Shown: in pieces, positions 8,666 to 16,824 of the stretch | Layout: every line of letters starts with the position of its first letter | Numbering within the stretch: the stretch's first letter is position 1 | NCBI GenBank assembly: GCA_020629155.1 | Contig: JAHDDW010000009.1 | Location: forward strand, 1 to 64,000 | Direction: 5' to 3' | DNA: 64,000 nt | Source of the DNA: Acidimicrobiales bacterium | GTDB taxonomy: Bacteria > Actinomycetota > Acidimicrobiia > Acidimicrobiales > SZUA-35 | Notes under the pieces: generated by a model | Told to the model about the DNA's origin: nothing | Seen by the model: the letters and a program-made list of their open reading frames with translations, nothing else | Database searches by the model: none | Position numbers and translations under genes: made by a program

Positions 8666-9571
8666 ATGTTCTCTAGAGCTTCCCTTACCGTTCCCGCTAA
8701 GCGACTTGTCGTGGCGCTTTTGCTTGCCCTTGCTCTGCTGCTTGCTCCTACACACAGTTCTTCTGCCAAGGCTGCTGAATTGTCGCGATCGTCGACGGTC
8801 GAACCAGGTGTGAGCGATTCGATAGTCCGCCTCTATAGTGCTGTTTTTGGTAGAGCTCCAGATAGCGAAGGATTTGACTATTGGGTTGATCTTTATGCAA
8901 CAGGTACGCCGCTTTCTGCGGTAGCTGATGAGTTTATTGTTTCGCAAGAATGGCGATTGCGGTATGGTCAACCTGCTGATAGCGATTATGTCGAATTGTT
9001 ATATCGCAATGTTCTAAACCGAAGTCCTGATCAAGAAGGTGGTGCATATTGGCTCCAGCAACTCTCTACTGGGCTTAGCAGAACTGAGCTCTTACTGTAT
9101 TTTTCTGAGTCTGACGAGTTTGTTGCTAAAACAGAAACTGCTGCACCTTTAGCCCCGAGTATTTTCCCAGCTATTCCTACAGGGTCTGGTTTCGGCAAAA
9201 GGGTTATTTATGATAATGATGGCCAGCGTGTCTGGCTAGTCGATGAGAATGAACAAGTCGTTGATTCTTATCTTGTCTCTGGCAGAGAACAAACTCCAAT
9301 GCCAGGAACATATTCAGTGTTTTCGAAGTCTCCGCTTGCTTGGGCTGGCCATGACGGGATAACTATGGAATATATGGTTCGCTTCACCTACGGTCGTAGC
9401 CTTCCAATAGGTTTTCACGCTATTCCACTTTATGCAAGCGGCAGGCCTATGCAAACGGAGGGCCAGCTGGGCACGTATCAATCAGCTGGTTGCATCAGAC
9501 AAAATCTGGGTAAAGCTAAAGCGCTTTATGAATGGGCAGACATCGGCACGACCGTTGTGGTGCTGCCGTAA
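8666..9571 (+). CDS. DUF4214 domain-L,D-transpeptidase fusion
   Basis: A secreted protein of about 301 aa with signal peptide (LVVALLLALALLLAPTHSSSAKA). Residues about 50-165 form a DUF4214 region made of two similar halves (RLYSAVFGRAPDSEGFDYW and LLYRNVLNRSPDQEGGAYW). The C-terminal half is an L,D-transpeptidase (YkuD) domain with the His in IGFHAIP and the catalytic Cys in SAGCIRQ. It should form 3-3 cross-links in, or attach proteins to, peptidoglycan. DUF4214 also heads the phosphodiester glycosidase at 26943, so the module may be a shared surface-targeting unit. The upstream TTG at 8657 is an alternative start. Confidence 0.87.
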   Translation: MFSRASLTVPAKRLVVALLLALALLLAPTHSSSAKAAELSRSSTVEPGVSDSIVRLYSAVFGRAPDSEGFDYWVDLYATGTPLSAVADEFIVSQEWRLRYGQPADSDYVELLYRNVLNRSPDQEGGAYWLQQLSTGLSRTELLLYFSESDEFVAKTETAAPLAPSIFPAIPTGSGFGKRVIYDNDGQRVWLVDENEQVVDSYLVSGREQTPMPGTYSVFSKSPLAWAGHDGITMEYMVRFTYGRSLPIGFHAIPLYASGRPMQTEGQLGTYQSAGCIRQNLGKAKALYEWADIGTTVVVLP

Positions 9572-9618
9572 TTCGTAAGGTCACAGCTAGGTTCTTTTGT
9601 TTTTGTCGTACACGTTCT

Positions 9619-9633
9619 GGGGTGCTGGTAACG
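9619..9633. repeat. 15-bp inverted repeat, left copy
   Basis: GGGGTGCTGGTAACG here is matched by its exact reverse complement at 12148-12162. The pair brackets the IS3 remnant, the two orphan genes and the resolvase pseudogene. It may be the terminal repeats of a decayed composite element. Confidence 0.5.
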
Positions 9634-9649
9634 CTCTTTTGTCAATGGG

Positions 9650-10296
9650 GTTAGGCTGCGGTTTGCTGTTTTAACCGCTTCTAATCTTTCCACATGCGCC
9701 GTATGACGCGTATCCCTAACTGTCGCATAAGTCTGGCGTACTGATCGCGACCGATATCGACACCATCTATTTTGTTAGCTGTATGCGCTAGTTTCGCAGC
9801 ACCAAACACGCTACGATTCTTCACCCAAAGATCATATAACACTGGTTTCAGTTCCTGATCTTTAACACTTCTAGCTGACGGTTCACGATTTTTCGCTGCG
9901 TAATATGTTTAGGGTGATACCTGCAAATCACGGCAGATATGCCCGACACCCCACCGATTCCTAAACTTATTAATAAAAGCCACTATCTCGGTTGTTGACC
10001 ATCGTGCTCGAAAGCTTAAAAAACCGAAGCAGCACGCAGTATCTCGTTAGCACGGCGAAGTTCTTTCAACTCTTGACAAAGCTTTCTATTTTCCTCAGAC
10101 TGACTCGTTGTGACGCCTTGACGTTCACCTTCATCAATTTCTGCTTGACGCACCCTAACTCGCTGCGTAACTGATTGACCATCCGGACAGCACGCTGCCT
10201 GTTCTCCGGCGAATACGTACGCTTGCCACGCTTATTCCCAGACACATTAACATCATCATTACTATTTTTTGATCCATAAATAATCGATCTTTTCAA
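9650..10296 (-). pseudogene. Degenerate IS3-family transposase (orfA-orfB remnant)
   Basis: Reading the minus strand, orfA begins near 10296 with GKRTYSPENRQRAVRMV. It loses part of its helix-turn-helix, then shifts frame near 10150 and continues as RQAEIDEGERQGVTTSQSEE and LRRANEILRAASVF before a stop. OrfB follows as broken fragments: QVSP, then after a stop TYYAAKNREPSARSVKD, LYDLWVKNRSVFGAAKLAHT and RDQYARLMRQLGIRVIRR. This is the N-terminal HTH part of IS3-type OrfB; the DDE integrase core is absent. The element is truncated near 9650 and cannot be active. Confidence 0.8.
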
Positions 10297-10424
10297 CCAA
10301 ATATTCTATAAACCGTGTCTTAAATCTCTACAACAAACCCAGGACGAATCAAAGTGTTCTATTCTTACGAACATAGCTAGTAAAACTGCTAAAGTCCTCG
10401 CATTTCAGATTCGATAACCGGCAT

Positions 10425-11162
10425 ATGTATAAACTCTTTCTATCTCCGATAGTCTTACTTTTCCTTGTCGGATGCGCATCAAACTCAACAACACAAGTAC
10501 AGACAACCGACCCGCAAGAAAGTTCTCAAAGCTCAAGCAATAACGAAACACAGGCTGAGAATCTAAACGCAGGCCAACCGTTTGTTCTTGAAATATCGGA
10601 ATCGGTCGATGGATTAGAGGCAACAGATAGCAGCAGTACGTTCTATTTGTATAAAGAGGAAGAAATCTTCTACGGCAGAAGACAAGTAGCGAGCACTGAA
10701 GAAGATACTTTATGTTTAGAGACATATAGCGATGAGAACGAAATTTGGGGAGAGAGCGAAAGCTTAGATATATCTGGCATGCGTCTAGGCGATATAGCCA
10801 ACAAACCTGAACTCTTAGAGTATTCATCGATAACCAGCTTGCTAGCTGAGACATCAAGGGATAAACCATCTCTCAAAGAGCTAGACACACTATTTTCCCA
10901 GTTGCCTATTAGAAGTATTCCACAACCTTCCGAGCCTGACGAGGCAACGCTCACTTTTACAGAAATGCCAAACGAAATCACAATTTCAGTGAGTGTCAAC
11001 GAATCAGAGAGCTACACATACAATTTTAGCTACGCATACCACGGGGCTGAAGAACTCGTAGATATTCCTGAAGATGACTGTACAACTTCAATGGAGCTGA
11101 ACACTGGAGACGAAGCAACGCCTAACTTTGAGGCAGTAACCCAATCGATAGCGACACCATAA
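10425..11162 (+). CDS. Hypothetical lipoprotein
   Basis: A 245-aa product with a type II signal peptide and lipobox FLVGC (Cys 17), then a Ser/Thr/Gln/Asn-rich linker to about residue 50 and an acidic globular part with several Cys and predicted beta-strand character. No family is recognised. It lies between an IS3 remnant and a resolvase pseudogene, inside the region bounded by the 15-bp inverted repeat, so it may be cargo of a former mobile element. There is no clear ribosome site before the ATG. Confidence 0.65.
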   Translation: MYKLFLSPIVLLFLVGCASNSTTQVQTTDPQESSQSSSNNETQAENLNAGQPFVLEISESVDGLEATDSSSTFYLYKEEEIFYGRRQVASTEEDTLCLETYSDENEIWGESESLDISGMRLGDIANKPELLEYSSITSLLAETSRDKPSLKELDTLFSQLPIRSIPQPSEPDEATLTFTEMPNEITISVSVNESESYTYNFSYAYHGAEELVDIPEDDCTTSMELNTGDEATPNFEAVTQSIATP

Positions 11163-11229
11163 ACCCAGAAACTTGCAACACTTTTAGTTGACTTCTTAAT
11201 GTTATCCCGATTAATGTCGAATACTATTC

Positions 11230-11661
11230 ATGAAGTTAGCGGCTCATTTATTTGTATGGCGAACCATGGCTGTCTATTGGCTATTCATAGGTCTTACCTC
11301 TATAGGGTTCCCAGTTTGGGTTCTCTACATCAACAGAGAAAACGGCATGAGTGAAGGCGACCGAGACGGTTTTCTGGCCTCTCTGGCTGTTGCAGCCTTT
11401 GGGCTTCTGCTGACAGTCGCCATCTGTAAACTCATCAAGATATCAGCACGTCGACCTTCCGATGCCGCGTTCTATGGGAAGCAGCTAGGCATAGGCTTAG
11501 CCATATTGTTTGGGCTTCCACCGCTCATCCTCGCAGTACTCGAACCCTGGCTCGGCCTTTTCGCCATACCATCAATTCTTGCACTCTCGCTACCTGGAAT
11601 CTTCTTCATCGGTTGTTCAGCTACCTTGGCAGAACAAACCGAACAACAGGACATACCTTAG
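11230..11661 (+). CDS. Small multi-pass membrane protein of unknown function
   Basis: A 143-aa protein with about four hydrophobic segments (near residues 13-33, 48-67, 85-105 and 108-128) and short polar ends. No family motif is recognised. It sits within the decayed mobile-element patch, immediately before the resolvase remnant, and may be transferred DNA or an undisturbed orphan. Confidence 0.55.
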   Translation: MKLAAHLFVWRTMAVYWLFIGLTSIGFPVWVLYINRENGMSEGDRDGFLASLAVAAFGLLLTVAICKLIKISARRPSDAAFYGKQLGIGLAILFGLPPLILAVLEPWLGLFAIPSILALSLPGIFFIGCSATLAEQTEQQDIP

Positions 11662-11703
11662 TTTCACGCTAGTAATGTCGACCCCTCATATGCCGCAAAG
11701 TAG

Positions 11704-12123
11704 GTTTTTGGGTGTGTCGTAAGAGGAACCCCCAACGACACACTCGCAGTCCCAAAACTAGACTGACTCGCACGTTCAGTACCAGACGCAAGGACAATAG
11801 CCGACGAACTAGCAGCTAAAAACGTTTCTCTATTTCTGGGTGGGCAGACGTATGACCCAAATGATCCGATGGGGAAAATGTTTTTCAACATCCTCACGTT
11901 CGCCGAGTTTGAGACAGACCTACTATCGGCACGCACTCGTGAGGGAATGGCAATAGCGAAAAAGAAAGGCCGATTAAAAGGCAAACAACCAGAACTGTCC
12001 ACTAATCAAGCCGAGACTTTACGAAAGCTTTACGACAAAAACGAGCACACTGTAAGTGAGATAGCCGAAATATTCGGAATCTCAAAACCCACCGGCTACA
12101 GAACACTCATACGAAACACCTAG
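11704..12123 (+). pseudogene. Serine resolvase/invertase pseudogene
   Basis: The frame encodes the C-terminal two thirds of a Tn3-type serine recombinase: DTLAVPKLD, then a TGA at 11764-11766 where the family has Arg (usually CGA) in KLDRLARS, then LARSVPDARTIADELAAKNV, DPMGKMFFNIL, FAEFETDLLSARTREGMAIA, KGRLKGKQPELS and a C-terminal HTH (VSEIAEIFGISKPTGYRTL). The N-terminal catalytic Ser region is missing. An 84-aa piece from the ATG at 11869 is open but would be only part of the catalytic domain plus HTH. Single-base mutation and truncation mark it as dead. Confidence 0.85.
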
Positions 12124-12147
12124 CTCGTTTCCCTCTGGTGACACATT

Positions 12148-12162
12148 CGTTACCAGCACCCC
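12148..12162. repeat. 15-bp inverted repeat, right copy
   Basis: CGTTACCAGCACCCC, the exact reverse complement of 9619-9633. It lies 25 bases after the end of the resolvase pseudogene and 20 bases before the next chromosomal gene, so it fits the right boundary of the mobile-element patch. Confidence 0.5.
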
Positions 12163-12182
12163 GTTTTGATTCAAGCAAATCC

Positions 12183-12701
12183 TCAGTTTGTTGTTTGGGA
12201 ACCACGTTTGTCGGGTGAAGAATCTTTAGCTGTCTGTGTAGGACCTACAACGACTTTGGCTGCTGATTGATCAAATTTCTGTGGTTTTTCATCGCCCACA
12301 GTATTTCGAGATGCTGGCACAGTCGGTGGATAACTTTTTCTTGCAGACGAAAGAGCTTTTAGCGTTTGCGCCTCAGCGATGGTTGCAAGTCTCTGAGCTA
12401 ACGTGTCTACATCTTGTTCTAGTGTTTGAGGGGCGTGAGGATGGTTGATAGAGGCTCGCGCGTGAAGGAGTAACGTTCCAGCTATAAACTGTTGAATCGT
12501 CCTATTCTTCTCGTCTTTTGCCGCTTTGATCAGCCTAAGCCATCCACTGCGTTGCTTAGCTGTGGGCACAAGAGGAAGCGATTTAAAGTCTATATCGTCT
12601 GGGGTATTTTGAATTTCTTCAGAAGAGGGTGTCGCTAAAATAGTGGCAACTTCACCAAAACGATTTGAAATCTCTGCAAGCGTAACCTCTGTATGTTCCA
12701 T
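12183..12701 (-). CDS. Hypothetical protein
   Basis: A 172-aa soluble, mostly helical protein with a Pro/Ser/Thr/Lys-rich, probably disordered C-terminus from about residue 120. No family is recognised. A good GGAGG site 8 bases before the ATG supports real translation. It is divergent from serB across a 264-base gap (12702-12965) in which I see no gene or strong structure, only possible promoter elements. Confidence 0.55.
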   Translation of the reverse strand: MEHTEVTLAEISNRFGEVATILATPSSEEIQNTPDDIDFKSLPLVPTAKQRSGWLRLIKAAKDEKNRTIQQFIAGTLLLHARASINHPHAPQTLEQDVDTLAQRLATIAEAQTLKALSSARKSYPPTVPASRNTVGDEKPQKFDQSAAKVVVGPTQTAKDSSPDKRGSQTTN

Positions 12702-12965
12702 AGCTTCAATCCTCCCAGGTTGTAACTATAAAGGTCGCAAAACTGCTCGATGCACTGCACTACCAGAAATTCCTAGTGTATTTCTATGTCAGGCAAAACT
12801 GACCGATGTCTAATAATTGTAGATGGCCACAGCATTACCGCTGCGCTCAGGACATTCCATGGATGTTTTTACGTGTGCTTGTGCAAGCAAGTAGCAAACA
12901 TAAGCTATTTTTAGAGATAGCGAGTAATACATACAATGCCGTGATTGGAGAGTTAGCATAAGCGT

Positions 12966-13793
12966 ATGCGCTGGCGATCTTTTTCTCATACTATTTTTGA
13001 CTGTGATTCTACGCTTTCATCTATCGAAGGTATCGATGAGCTCGCTGTCCTGCTTAACCAGAAAGAAGCTGTTGAGGCTTTAACAAATGCAGCGATGGAC
13101 GGTGAAGTCGACCTTAAAGACGTCTACGGGAAACGGCTTGAGCTTTTGCAGCCATCAAAACAGCAGGTCCGTTCGCTTAAAGAGGCATACAAGACGCACA
13201 CCGTGCCACATGCAAAAGAAGTTATTGCAGCATTGACTGATCAGAAAGTGACGGCAACGATCGTTAGCGGCGGTCTGCAAGAAGCTGTCGAAGAGTATGG
13301 CGTGTGGCTTGGCATTGATGCAGAAAATATTCATGCAGTCGGAGCTCGATATGATCCGCTTAGTCACCGTTGGTGGCTGGCAGAAAATGCGCAGCGACAA
13401 ACCTTTATCGACCATGAAGTCGGAGCGCTAACTGACACCGTCGGCAAAGGCGACGTTATCAAAACCAATGTGCCAGCTGGGCGTCGAATTATGATAGGCG
13501 ATGGTGCCAGCGATCTTGCTACGCAACCAGATGTTGACCTTTTTGTTGCCTATAGCGGTGTCGTCGATCGCCATATCGTTACCTCTCAAGCGGCTGTGGT
13601 GATAACATCGTTTGATATAGCCCCGTTATTGGCGCTTGTTTTAGGACCCGCAGCGGTTGTCGCTCTACTCGAATCGCCACATAATGCGGTGGCGAAAGCT
13701 GCACTCACTGCAATCGAAAACGGTGCGCTAGTTTTTAACGACAAAACGTTAGAAACAAAGTTTTTTGAGGCGTTTGGCCAAGCCCTGCTATAG
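12966..13793 (+). CDS. serB: Phosphoserine phosphatase-like HAD hydrolase
   Basis: A 275-aa HAD-superfamily enzyme. Motif I is FDCDSTLS at residues 11-18 (DxDST, where the first Asp is the phospho-acceptor), a middle SGG in TIVSGGLQ is motif II, and motif III-IV is MIGDGASDLATQPDVDLFVAYSG. This pattern is that of SerB-type phosphatases, which release serine from O-phosphoserine. The gene is directly upstream of serA (52-base gap), so the pair supplies the first and last steps of the phosphorylated serine pathway. The final 50 residues are an extension beyond the usual family length. Confidence 0.85.
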   Translation: MRWRSFSHTIFDCDSTLSSIEGIDELAVLLNQKEAVEALTNAAMDGEVDLKDVYGKRLELLQPSKQQVRSLKEAYKTHTVPHAKEVIAALTDQKVTATIVSGGLQEAVEEYGVWLGIDAENIHAVGARYDPLSHRWWLAENAQRQTFIDHEVGALTDTVGKGDVIKTNVPAGRRIMIGDGASDLATQPDVDLFVAYSGVVDRHIVTSQAAVVITSFDIAPLLALVLGPAAVVALLESPHNAVAKAALTAIENGALVFNDKTLETKFFEAFGQALL

Positions 13794-13845
13794 GCTGTCA
13801 GAGGCTTGCATACGTAAGCTGCCATAGGCTGAAGATGAGGATTGC

Positions 13846-15432
13846 ATGTTTAAAGTTTTTGTTTCTGACAAACTGGGTCAAGCAGGGCTAGAAATTCTAG
13901 AAGCTGCTGATGACGTTGAAGTAACCGTCAATACTTCGCTAGACGAAGCGGGTTTGGTCGAAGCAATTACTGACTATGACGGGCTTATTATCCGCTCTGG
14001 GACAACTGTAACTGAAAACATTTTAAAGGCGGCAAAAAATCTTAAAGTTGTCGGCCGTGCAGGTGTCGGCGTTGATAACGTCGACATTGAATCTGCTACT
14101 CGCCACGGCGTCATTGTCATGAACACGCCGTCGGCTAACACAATCGCAACAGCAGAACATGCACTGGCATTGATGCTTTCGGTAAGCCGCCATATTGTAC
14201 CTGCACACAATTCGCTAGCAGCAGGGGAGTGGAAGCGGTCAAACTTCGGCGGTAGCGAACTGCGAGGCAAGATGTTAGGCGTTATTGGCTATGGTCGTGT
14301 AGGTCGTGCCGTGGCTGCACGTGCGAAAGCGTTTGAAATGAATGTGTTAGTGTATGACCCATATGTGAGCGAAACTGTTGCGAAAGAAACAGGTGTTGAA
14401 CTCGCCAACCTTGACGAGGTTCTGGCAGCGTCTGACTATGTGACACTGCATTCTGTGCTTAATGAAGAAACACAGAACCTTATCAATACCGACCGCATTG
14501 CGTTGATGAAAGATAGCGCTGTGTTGATAAACGTGGCACGCGGTGGTTTGGTTGACGCTGATGCTGTAGCCACAGCGCTAGACGAAGGCAAACTAAGCGC
14601 TGCGGGGTTAGACGTGTTCGCGGTTGAACCTCCAAAAGAGTCTAATCGTCTAGTAAATCATCCAAAGGTTGTTCACACGCCGCATCTCGGGGCCTCAACA
14701 GCTGAAGCACAACGAGATGTAGCAATCGACGTTGCAACGCAAGTTGTTGAAGCGTTACGAGGCGACAAAATAACGAACTGTGTTAACCTTGGCTTCTCTA
14801 GTGGTGCGTCGTTTGATCGTCTTGCGCCGTTTATTGAGCTGGCCGAAAAAATCGGTGCAATTCAGGCAGCTATGGCCGAGAATCCTATCACCTCAATAGA
14901 AGTTGAAGTGTTAGACGCAGACGCAGAAGAACTTTTGAAACCGGTTGCTGCTGGCCTTATGAAAGGTCTCCTGGCTTCTGACTATCCTGGCCTTATCAAC
15001 TATGTAAACGCGCCTGTGCTAGGCCAAGAGCAAGGTTTAGCAGTTTCGCGTGCAGTCGGCATAGGTGGGTCCTATCATCGGAACCATATTGCTTGCAGGG
15101 TAAAGTTTGACGGTGGACAACGAACAATTTCAGGTGTTGTTTATGAAGGCGATAAGCAGCGAATCGTGCAAATTTCTAGCTATAGGTTTGAAGCCGACCC
15201 TCATGGTCCTGTGCTGTTGCTGCTCAATAACGATGTTCCTGGTGTGGTTGGCTCTGCTGGCACGGCGCTTGGTGAATGCGGTATTAATATCGCCGAATGG
15301 CGTTTAGGTCGTGATGAGGCCCGTGACGAGGCATTATCGTTTGTTAACTTAGACCGTTTGCCATCCGATGATGAACTTGCAAACATCAAAAAACTAGATC
15401 CTGTTGTTAAAGCCATTGTTCTAGATTTATAG
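13846..15432 (+). CDS. serA: D-3-phosphoglycerate dehydrogenase
   Basis: At 528 aa this is the long, ACT-bearing form of SerA. The substrate domain flanks a Rossmann domain with GVIGYGRVGRAVA at about residue 145. The catalytic Arg is in INVARGGLVD and the His in HTPHLGAST. An intervening domain follows at about 320-450 and an ACT domain (LLLLNNDVPGVVGSAGTALG) closes the protein, as in actinobacterial enzymes inhibited by serine. It oxidises 3-phosphoglycerate to 3-phosphohydroxypyruvate using NAD. The gene lies with serB, which strengthens both assignments. Confidence 0.97.
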   Translation: MFKVFVSDKLGQAGLEILEAADDVEVTVNTSLDEAGLVEAITDYDGLIIRSGTTVTENILKAAKNLKVVGRAGVGVDNVDIESATRHGVIVMNTPSANTIATAEHALALMLSVSRHIVPAHNSLAAGEWKRSNFGGSELRGKMLGVIGYGRVGRAVAARAKAFEMNVLVYDPYVSETVAKETGVELANLDEVLAASDYVTLHSVLNEETQNLINTDRIALMKDSAVLINVARGGLVDADAVATALDEGKLSAAGLDVFAVEPPKESNRLVNHPKVVHTPHLGASTAEAQRDVAIDVATQVVEALRGDKITNCVNLGFSSGASFDRLAPFIELAEKIGAIQAAMAENPITSIEVEVLDADAEELLKPVAAGLMKGLLASDYPGLINYVNAPVLGQEQGLAVSRAVGIGGSYHRNHIACRVKFDGGQRTISGVVYEGDKQRIVQISSYRFEADPHGPVLLLLNNDVPGVVGSAGTALGECGINIAEWRLGRDEARDEALSFVNLDRLPSDDELANIKKLDPVVKAIVLDL

Positions 15433-15476
15433 ACAATGTTTACCAGCTATGTGGCCAAAGTATGGAGGAGTTATAC

Positions 15477-15926
15477 ATGAGTAGAAAAATTCTTGTTCTA
15501 AACGGTCCAAACCTGAATTTGCTTGGGACTCGTGAGCCTGAGACCTACGGATCGCAGACACTTGACGAGCTTCTCGCTGAGATCACACGTCATGGAGAGA
15601 AACAGCAGGTTGAGATTACAGGTTTTCAATCTAATAGCGAAGGTGATTTAATCGATGCGTTGCATGAGGCTCGCACATGGGCTGCTGGTGTGGTATTTAA
15701 CGCTGGCGCGTACACACATACATCAGTAGCACTTGGCGATGCTATCACAGCTGCGCAACTGCCTGTAGTCGAAGTGCACATGTCGAACGTGGCGGCTCGT
15801 GAGACGTTTCGCCACACATCGTATATTGCTCCTGTGTGTCTCGGCACGATAACAGGGTTTGGCGCTACAGGGTATTTGTTGGCAGTTGATGCGTTAGTGC
15901 GAAACGTTATTGACGCAGCAAAATAG
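15477..15926 (+). CDS. aroQ: Type II 3-dehydroquinate dehydratase
   Basis: About 149 aa, the usual length. The N-terminal LNGPNLNLLGTREPETYG carries the active-site Tyr and Arg, FQSNSEGDLID and FNAGAYTHTSVAL supply substrate contacts, and VEVHMSNVAARETFRHTSY the catalytic His region. It converts 3-dehydroquinate to 3-dehydroshikimate. A GGAGG site sits directly before the ATG at 15477, so the ATG at 15462 is not used. Its stop codon overlaps the GTG start of the next gene by one base. Confidence 0.97.
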   Translation: MSRKILVLNGPNLNLLGTREPETYGSQTLDELLAEITRHGEKQQVEITGFQSNSEGDLIDALHEARTWAAGVVFNAGAYTHTSVALGDAITAAQLPVVEVHMSNVAARETFRHTSYIAPVCLGTITGFGATGYLLAVDALVRNVIDAAK

Positions 15927-16819
15927 TGTCAGATCTGATTGAAATAACGCTTGATGCGGTTATTGTTGCCGTTACTGACGGGGTGCCACGCCTTTTAACA
16001 GTAACTTCTGATGAGGGTTTACCTGCGTTGCCTAGCGGCGTTTTGAAACGCAGCGACCGGACGATAGAAGAAGCTTTGCGGCGTTGGGTGCGCGAGCAAA
16101 CAGCCTTAGAGCTTGGCTATGTCGAACAGCTTTATACCTTTGGCGATAAGGCTCGGACTGATGGCGCTGAGTCAAAGCGGATGCTATCGATTGCGTATCT
16201 GGCGTTAGTGCGTGAGGCGGCTCCGTCTGCTGGTGCTAAATGGGTTGATTGGTATGACTTTTTCCCTTGGGAAGACCACCGCGTTACTCAGCCAGAAATT
16301 TGGGACGAAAAAATTGTGCCTCAACTGGCAGCATTTGTTGCCGAAGCAAACGATAAGACAACACGTTTGGCACGACAAGACCGTTGTCGAACAACGTTTG
16401 CTACCAAAGAACTCTTTGATGGAATCCGTGCGCTTGAACGTTGCGAGCTTCTGTATGAAGCTGGTTTGCTTCAAGAGTCGAAGCATCCTGGCCAGCAACT
16501 ACATTTAGAAGATATACCAATGCATTTGGATCATCGACGGATTGCTGCCACTGCGCTCAGCCGTCTGCGAGGCAAGCTGACATATCGACCTGTTGTATTT
16601 GAGTTGCTAGCAAAACGTTTTACGTTGCTGCAACTGCAAACTGTTGTCGAAGCGTTGTCTGGCAAAACGCTCCACAAACAGAACTTTCGCCGCCTTGTCG
16701 AAGGCGGTGGTCTTGTAGCACGAACAGGTGAGATGACACCTACTCGTGGGCGTCCTGCTGAATTGTTTGAGTTTCGCCGCGAAGTTTTGCACGAACGCCC
16801 TAAACCAGGCCTTGGGTAG
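15926..16819 (+). CDS. NrtR-like Nudix-winged-helix transcriptional regulator
   Basis: A 297-aa protein with an N-terminal Nudix-fold domain (about 1-145) and a C-terminal winged-helix domain (about 190-290, FTLLQLQTVVEALSGKTLHKQNFRR, GRPAELFEF). The Nudix box has lost key catalytic residues: from Gly 38 the RExxEE core reads R52-R53-W-V-R56-E57, so hydrolysis is unlikely. This matches NrtR, a Nudix-derived repressor of NAD biosynthesis that senses ADP-ribose. nadA and nadB start 1.7 kb downstream behind a matching kind of palindrome, supporting the role. The GTG start overlaps the aroQ stop. Confidence 0.8.
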   Translation: MSDLIEITLDAVIVAVTDGVPRLLTVTSDEGLPALPSGVLKRSDRTIEEALRRWVREQTALELGYVEQLYTFGDKARTDGAESKRMLSIAYLALVREAAPSAGAKWVDWYDFFPWEDHRVTQPEIWDEKIVPQLAAFVAEANDKTTRLARQDRCRTTFATKELFDGIRALERCELLYEAGLLQESKHPGQQLHLEDIPMHLDHRRIAATALSRLRGKLTYRPVVFELLAKRFTLLQLQTVVEALSGKTLHKQNFRRLVEGGGLVARTGEMTPTRGRPAELFEFRREVLHERPKPGLG

Positions 16820-16824
16820 CGGTC

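Noticed and set aside
9992-10174. 60-aa plus-strand frame in the IS3 region
   Set aside because: It is antisense to the transposase fragments, whose family sequence is recognisable on the minus strand.
10405-10869. 154-aa minus-strand frame opposite the lipoprotein
   Set aside because: Composition is Leu/Tyr/Arg-rich and erratic, as expected for an antisense shadow; the plus frame has a lipobox and reads as a protein.
11711-11746. GTGTGTCG/CGACACAC inverted pair as another MITE copy or recombination site
   Set aside because: It falls in the coding frame of the resolvase remnant (DTL region) and lacks the CTAG end, so the match to the MITE end is likely chance.
11704-12123. TGA read as a recoded amino acid in the resolvase
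   Set aside because: TGA ends many normal genes here (for example the glycosyltransferase at 3275-4438) and the N-terminus is also missing, so it is a nonsense mutation.
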